Source of the DNA: Flavobacterium cerinum
GTDB taxonomy: Bacteria > Bacteroidota > Bacteroidia > Flavobacteriales > Flavobacteriaceae
Length of the DNA stretch: 64,000 nucleotides
Reading direction: 5' to 3'
NCBI RefSeq assembly: GCF_004028155.1
Contig: NZ_SBII01000007.1
Coordinates: forward strand, 143,934-207,933
Shown: positions 61,201 through 64,000 of the stretch, piece by piece
Position numbering within the stretch: position 1 is the stretch's first letter
How the letters are laid out: each line of letters begins with the position of its first letter
The notes under the pieces: model-generated
Databases searched by the model: none
What the model was told of the DNA's origin: nothing
The model's input: the letters and a program-made list of their open reading frames with translations, nothing else
Position numbers and translations under genes: made by a program

Positions 61201-63497
61201 ACTTTAACAATGCACTAATACCTAGTACAACGTTCCCTATTAAGAATGCTATATATGGAGTGTACCAGGATATTGACGTTAAGAAACTAGCGGCTCCTTT
61301 TGCACACCCTGAAATTAATTACCAAGTAATTGGTAACTACCCATGTCGTGCATTTGTGGTTAACTTCTCTGAGATTGCTCAATTTGGTAGTGATTGTGCC
61401 GTAGATCCGGCAATTGGTGCTCAAACTTCGCAAGTAGTTATCTATGAAATAACAAATATCATAGAGGTATATGTGAAAAATAGAAAAGCTTGTTTAGCTT
61501 GGCAAGAGGGTGATGGAGTTATTGGTATCCAGAATGCTGCGGGTACTGTAGGTTATGCACCTCCGGGAAGAAACACAGGACCATGGAATGCTGAGTTAGA
61601 AGCATGGAGATTCACACCAAACGGTGCTGTTTCTACATCTACATTCGAATGGTTAAAAGATGGTGTACACTATTCTGATAACACTGATATCACTGTAACA
61701 GCAACTCAAGCTGGAACAACTACAATGACTGCACGTGCAACGTATAGTCTATGTAATGGTGAAGAAATGTTAAGAGAGAGTAACTTTGTTATAAAAGTAC
61801 AGGAAGAAATCATTACTGCTCCACTTAAAAACCTTATAGGTTGTGGTAACGGTGAAGATGTAACTTTCAACCTTAACAATGCTCTTGTTGATATCGTTAC
61901 TCCTGAAGATTATACTTTCACTTTCTATGCAACAGAAGCTGCTGCACAAGCGGGTGGTGTAGATAATCTGCCAACACCAACTGCATACGTAACAAATCAA
62001 ACTGTTACAGTATGGGTTAGAATATTGAAAAACGGTTCACCATGTTTTGTTGTTAAATCGTTTACTATTACTATTGCTAATAATCCTCCGCAATTTACAG
62101 TTCCAACTGAACTTAGGTTATGTGCAGGTACATCAGGTACTATATCTGTAGTTCCGGATGCTCCAACATTACCAGGCGGATTTGATCTTGCTGATGCTAC
62201 ATACTCATGGAAACTTGACGGAGTCGCGCTTCCTGATACCACTCCTACTATTACAGTTAGTGTAGCTGGTGTGTATGAAGTAACAGTAAATAAGAGCGGT
62301 TGTATTAATACAAAATCTACAACTGTAATAATTACACCTATGCCGGTTGTTGTGGCTCAAGACGACGTAACTCGTTGCGGATCTTTCACACTTCCTATTT
62401 TAACTTCGGGTAACTATTTTGAACAAACAGGTGGTGTAGGACCTTTAAGTGCTGGCGATGTTATCGAAGCAACTAAAACAATCTTCGTTTATGCAGAAAG
62501 TGGCACAACGCCAAACTGTACTGCAGAAGATAGCTTTGTTGTAACAATCGTTGCTGCACCAGAAGTTGTTGACATTGCTGATGTTGTTGTATGTGATACT
62601 TATACACTTCCTGCGATTACTGTAGGTAACTATTTCACTGAAACACAGGGAGCAGGTACTATGCTTAATGCTGGTGATGTAATTAACACAGTAGGTGTAA
62701 CAACAGTATTTATCTATGTAGAAAATGGTACAGCACCAAATATCTGCTCAGATGAAGAATCGTTTACAGTTACTATATCTGGTACACCAGTAGTTGATAC
62801 TCCTGCAAACGTTGTACAGTGTGTTAGTTATGAACTTCCTGCTTTAACTGCAGGTGCTTACTTCACAGGTGCAGACGGAACAGGAACAGCATTAGCTGTT
62901 GGTTCTCTAATTTCATCGACACAAACAATCTATGTATTCGCTAAAAATGGCGATTGTACTGCACAGTCTTCATTTATAGTAACGATCATACCTTCGGCTG
63001 TAATTACTACAGAGAAAGGTTGTGAAGGAAATGTATACAATGTTAAAGTTATATTTGACAAAGACGGAGCATACAATGTCGATAACGTAACTATAGAATG
63101 GACTAACAGTGCCGATGTTAAAGTTGGATCTGAAGCTACTCTGGCAGTTACAGAACCAGGTATTTACACTGTGACAGTAACTCCTTTAGGAGGAGTTGAA
63201 TGCCCTGTTAGCAGTGATGTTATTGTTGATTCTACAACTTGTGATATCCCTAGAGGTATCTCTCCTAACGGTGATGGACTGAATGATAGTTTTGATCTTA
63301 CAACTTTGAAAGTGAAAAAATTAGCGATCTTTAACCGTTACGGACAAGAAGTTTATAGCAAAGGTAACTACACTAAAGAGTGGGTTGGCCAAGGCAGCAA
63401 CGGTAATGAATTACCTACTGGAACTTACTTCTATATGATTGAACGTCAAGGTGGCGAAAGCGTTACCGGATGGGTTTATATCAATAGACAAGAGTAA
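55299..63497 (+). CDS. Giant T9SS type B surface protein with fibronectin III and MAM-like repeats
   Basis: A 2732-residue secreted protein, signal MKKITLMIIVSLMSFLGYAQG. An N-terminal jelly-roll 'choice-of-anchor' domain (about 20-200) is followed by fibronectin III-like domains. Four jelly-roll copies begin near residues 540, 812, 1087 and 1361, each followed by a fibronectin III-like domain. A nidogen-like region lies near 1860-2115. Three Ig-like repeats of about 80 residues (CGSFTLPILTSGNYF, CDTYTLPAITVGNYF, CVSYELPALTAGAYF) come before a gliding-motility-associated C-terminal domain (ISPNGDGLNDSF to the end), the type IX type B sorting signal. Probable adhesin or surface filament. Confidence 0.9.
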   Translation: MKKITLMIIVSLMSFLGYAQGLPLEIFDAPWTVNGASLENAPPGWIVNNRYGINKQWIQTIPGNASMVPYQGIGHSAYIDREQAGGAGTIPEDWLVTKEFIVPANGELTFVSRLTIQQDQGSVYKIKIIEIGGTSGNPTGVAPPLDSYVTLQTLTELQMNPSQQDWANKAFAIPATYTNKTVRIAFVMEGDFKDRWFIDNVMVAAACVAPVTLTVNNVTLGTTTAELSWISPGVSKWDVDIVLDSQAPTGVGVEYTGTLPYLKTGLLECTSYKYFVRAKCDGGGISPWQGPFFFKTRCLGENCASPIVIPPALPYSTNNTTAAFTDFYEGTPGTGCVGTGNYLAGNDVVYSFKPAVTGPLNITLSNTGGPAGMFIYSSCANIGVSCIAGAVASATVSGELPAFPGVADTTYYIVISTNGTPQTTNYTLTIQQAACAKPTGGTAVAAATTADLSWTAGTVGATQWEVAVQPVNSGIPAGAGQPTTVNTNSPVNMTNAGVPLTVATAYEYYVREKCASPANTFSIWAGPFLFSTTQVPSPLDYAENFDAATHGWALSNGNQINKWYVGSATSNSPGKSLYISNDNSITNAYTTTSASIVHAYKDVMLPAVVSDLSLSFDWKCLGEGTVDYVRVWLVPASFTPTAGTGITAATDRIQVVATLNNSGTFWNTSNSVINVAGMGGTARRLVFEWRNNANSGSQPPAAIDNVNLKVITCPQPTALVLGTFNDTAIQVNWTAPAPAPAGYDVYYSTTSNTPPTAATLPQVENVPTPTYTFNNPTPSATYYVWVRSNCGSTDKSFWTGPISFNTPQVPATMNYTQNFDLGAHNFTLSNGTQTNKWAVGTATFNSPGSSLYISEDNGATSTYNVNTTTAVHAYRDIQMPATVNQLLLKFDWKCMGEGTTNPLDYIRVWIVPVTFSPTPGAGITAAADRIAVTGMLNQSADWKTSTNVLTVPTFGGQVKRLVFEWRNDLSVGVMPAGAVDNINLSVITCQAPSALVLNSTTLGSATFSWTAPTQVPASYDYYISTGTTPPSDAEVGVNVPTGTTATPGGLAESTSYNVWVRSHCGGTDGNSFWIGPLNFLTPQTPATMDYTQNFDAGAHGWALNNGSQVNKWVVGAATSNSPANSLYISNDNGVTNAYTVGTTAVVHAYRDIQLPAVSEQLLLSFDWKNAGQANTDYVRVWMVPLTYNLVPGTQITAAADRVQIGGNFSDSATWKTFQSVVFANAYASQVRRLVFEWRNDNFSGTQPPAAIDNINLKYIQCPQPSALILTGTTTVTADFSWTAPITTAPTYDVYYSTDPTAPTATTVPNGGTAVVPTNASISGLEDGVNYNVWVRSNCGPNGTSLWIGPLNFNTMQIPADLNYVQNFDGVAPHKWMLNNGTQTNKWTVGTATFNSPGKSLYISNDNGVTNNYDTGSQSTVHAYRDIMIPTGANMVDISFDWKNVGEGTLPGTVWDYIKVWIVPVTFNPTPGTLITAAADRIQLGTVLNQSPNWKNALYVYNAAAVAGQPVRVVFEWRNDTSGGTPPPAAIDNIDIRLLTCPQPTALQVLEKSMTTAKLAWTETGTASSWEVYVVPAGQPAPTATTDGEDAATNPYVYSTGLQSGTSYEYYVRSVCSTTDKSRWSGPFAFNTTICEPIDQCSYDFILTDSGNNGWQGNVMRITQNGILVGTLGPQITNGGPTTVSIPLCSGIPFEVFWVNAKNSTPTGSNFSQIGLQIVNPFNGQTVFNRIAGSPALNMGTVIYTGMAYCQTITCAQPTALVSESVPNAPNTTKLRWTPGGTETKWEVVFQPQTANFPSNTPPQSIIVDGNPNVVIPDLVSGQLYEYYVRAICDPNSKSFWSGPLYFSIFTPPACADVTVLDPDLVIIAPDTEYVICSGDELNVDFKASYFQASQTTSYGVTSIPYALPFPTTGGTIMDITTDDQWAPVAQLPFEFCFFGQAYNRAQVGSNGVISFDANYETGVNCAYDFNNALIPSTTFPIKNAIYGVYQDIDVKKLAAPFAHPEINYQVIGNYPCRAFVVNFSEIAQFGSDCAVDPAIGAQTSQVVIYEITNIIEVYVKNRKACLAWQEGDGVIGIQNAAGTVGYAPPGRNTGPWNAELEAWRFTPNGAVSTSTFEWLKDGVHYSDNTDITVTATQAGTTTMTARATYSLCNGEEMLRESNFVIKVQEEIITAPLKNLIGCGNGEDVTFNLNNALVDIVTPEDYTFTFYATEAAAQAGGVDNLPTPTAYVTNQTVTVWVRILKNGSPCFVVKSFTITIANNPPQFTVPTELRLCAGTSGTISVVPDAPTLPGGFDLADATYSWKLDGVALPDTTPTITVSVAGVYEVTVNKSGCINTKSTTVIITPMPVVVAQDDVTRCGSFTLPILTSGNYFEQTGGVGPLSAGDVIEATKTIFVYAESGTTPNCTAEDSFVVTIVAAPEVVDIADVVVCDTYTLPAITVGNYFTETQGAGTMLNAGDVINTVGVTTVFIYVENGTAPNICSDEESFTVTISGTPVVDTPANVVQCVSYELPALTAGAYFTGADGTGTALAVGSLISSTQTIYVFAKNGDCTAQSSFIVTIIPSAVITTEKGCEGNVYNVKVIFDKDGAYNVDNVTIEWTNSADVKVGSEATLAVTEPGIYTVTVTPLGGVECPVSSDVIVDSTTCDIPRGISPNGDGLNDSFDLTTLKVKKLAIFNRYGQEVYSKGNYTKEWVGQGSNGNELPTGTYFYMIERQGGESVTGWVYINRQE
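56600..59930 (+). repeat. About 820-bp tandem coding repeats (roughly four units)
   Basis: Within the giant gene, near-identical blocks begin near 56919, 57736, 58560 and 59380, so the period is 817-824 bases (about 274 residues). Each unit codes for a jelly-roll domain (ENFDxxxHxWxLxNGxQxNKW ... ISNDNG ... PPAAIDN in abridged form) and a fibronectin III-like domain. Strong DNA identity in short stretches (for example GTTTGAGTGGAGAAA and ATTACTGCAGCAGCAGA) suggests recent duplication or gene conversion. Confidence 0.85.
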
Positions 63498-63518
63498 CAA
63501 TAAATATTAAAAAGACGT

Positions 63519-63552
63519 AGGCCCCCGCCCAAAGCGGGGGTCTGCTCTTTTA
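63519..63552 (+). terminator. Hairpin between the giant gene and porP/sprF
   Basis: CCCCCGC (63522-63528) pairs with GCGGGGG (63534-63540), with a weaker lower stem AAAGA / TCTTT. The T-run is short, so it may be a partial terminator letting some transcripts reach the downstream gene 85 bases after the stop. Confidence 0.6.
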
Positions 63553-63581
63553 ATTTGAATCAAAGAAACACACAAACATAT

Positions 63582-64000
63582 ATGAAGAAACTTTACTTTG
63601 CAGCATTATTGGCTCTGGGGGGACTTGCAGATGCAAACGCACAACAGGATCCTCACTACACACAGTACATGTATAACATGAACGTGATTAACCCTGCTTA
63701 TGCAGGTTCCAAGGAAAACCTGTCTTTCGGTTTGTTATACCGTAAGCAATGGGTTGACATTGAAGATTCTCCAACAACAATGACCTTTTCAGGGAGCAGC
63801 CCGGTAGGTAAAAATGTTGGTTTAGGATTATCTGTAATCAATGACAAGATTGGACCAGTTGAAGAAACAAACGTTTACGCCGATTTCTCGTACACACTTA
63901 ACCTTGGCGGCGAGCACCGTTTAGCCCTTGGTTTAAAAGCGGGTATAACCCTGCATGATGTAGGTTTGTACAGTGATATTGGTAACGGTCACGTTCCGGA
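63582..64000 (+). CDS. PorP/SprF family T9SS outer-membrane protein (5' part)
   Basis: The frame opens at ATG 63582 and runs past the right edge, giving 139 codons here. Signal MKKLYFAALLALGGLADANAQ, then QDPHYTQYMYNMNVINPAYAGSKENLSFGLLYRKQWV, which is the family start, and NVGLGLSVINDKIGP. SprF-like proteins pair with type B cargo such as SprB for export by the type IX system. Its place directly after the giant type B protein fits the sprB-sprF arrangement, so it probably secretes or anchors that protein. Confidence 0.92.
   Translation, partial: MKKLYFAALLALGGLADANAQQDPHYTQYMYNMNVINPAYAGSKENLSFGLLYRKQWVDIEDSPTTMTFSGSSPVGKNVGLGLSVINDKIGPVEETNVYADFSYTLNLGGEHRLALGLKAGITLHDVGLYSDIGNGHVP

Overview
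The window is chromosomal DNA from a member of the Bacteroidota, most likely a Flavobacterium-like Flavobacteriaceae. The evidence is the recurrent TAnnTTTG -7 promoter box (about 18 clear examples, some with TTTG about 19-20 nt upstream), AT-rich intergenic DNA, a type IX secretion (T9SS) type B cargo protein beside a PorP/SprF gene, and families typical of this phylum (DUF4175, DUF4837, DUF2480, DUF3078, HmuY). Nearly all genes are housekeeping or envelope functions. I see no prophage, integrase, insertion sequence or CRISPR array.

Layout. 1-6.1 kb: end of a probable tRNA-Cys, folB, glnS, a three-gene small envelope-stress-like operon (YtxH, holin-like, 78 aa), an SPFH protein and gltX. 6.3-13.5 kb: a giant DUF4175 membrane/coiled-coil protein, ybeY, mnmG, a lipoprotein and a methyltransferase. 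Five GTTCCACGTGGAAC-type palindromes sit between the end of ybeY and the start of the gene after mnmG, resembling ParB-binding parS sites. 13.7-23.8 kb: OmpH/Skp-like lipoprotein, PIF1-like helicase, DoxX, DNA polymerase III delta', a PpiC-like protein, pgk, a LysM lytic transglycosylase, DUF4837 and ElaA. 23.9-35.4 kb: a largely minus-strand run with a double-OmpA-domain protein, Kup, S41 protease, DUF4349, rnpA, an 80-residue secreted peptide, M1 aminopeptidase, S8 protease and an MBL-fold hydrolase.

35.5-52.9 kb is iron metabolism. sufA-B-C-D are followed by a heme-uptake locus (TonB receptor, HmuY; oppositely hmuT-U-V-hemS), an SDR and a zinc alcohol dehydrogenase. The suf series then resumes with sufS, a lipoprotein, sufE, sufT and DUF2480. 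The heme locus therefore splits a set of Fe-S assembly genes. The sufA and hmuT promoters share an exact 14-mer (AATTTAGATTAATT) just downstream of the -7 box, and the TonB-receptor promoter has a close variant, which suggests one iron-responsive repressor for uptake and assembly.

52.9-64 kb: DUF3078 outer-membrane protein, hflX, a 2732-residue T9SS type B surface protein with about 274-residue internal repeats, and the start of a porP/sprF gene that runs off the right edge.

The strongest leads are the parS-like cluster around mnmG and the shared operator of the iron genes. Both are inferences from sequence patterns and have not been tested.
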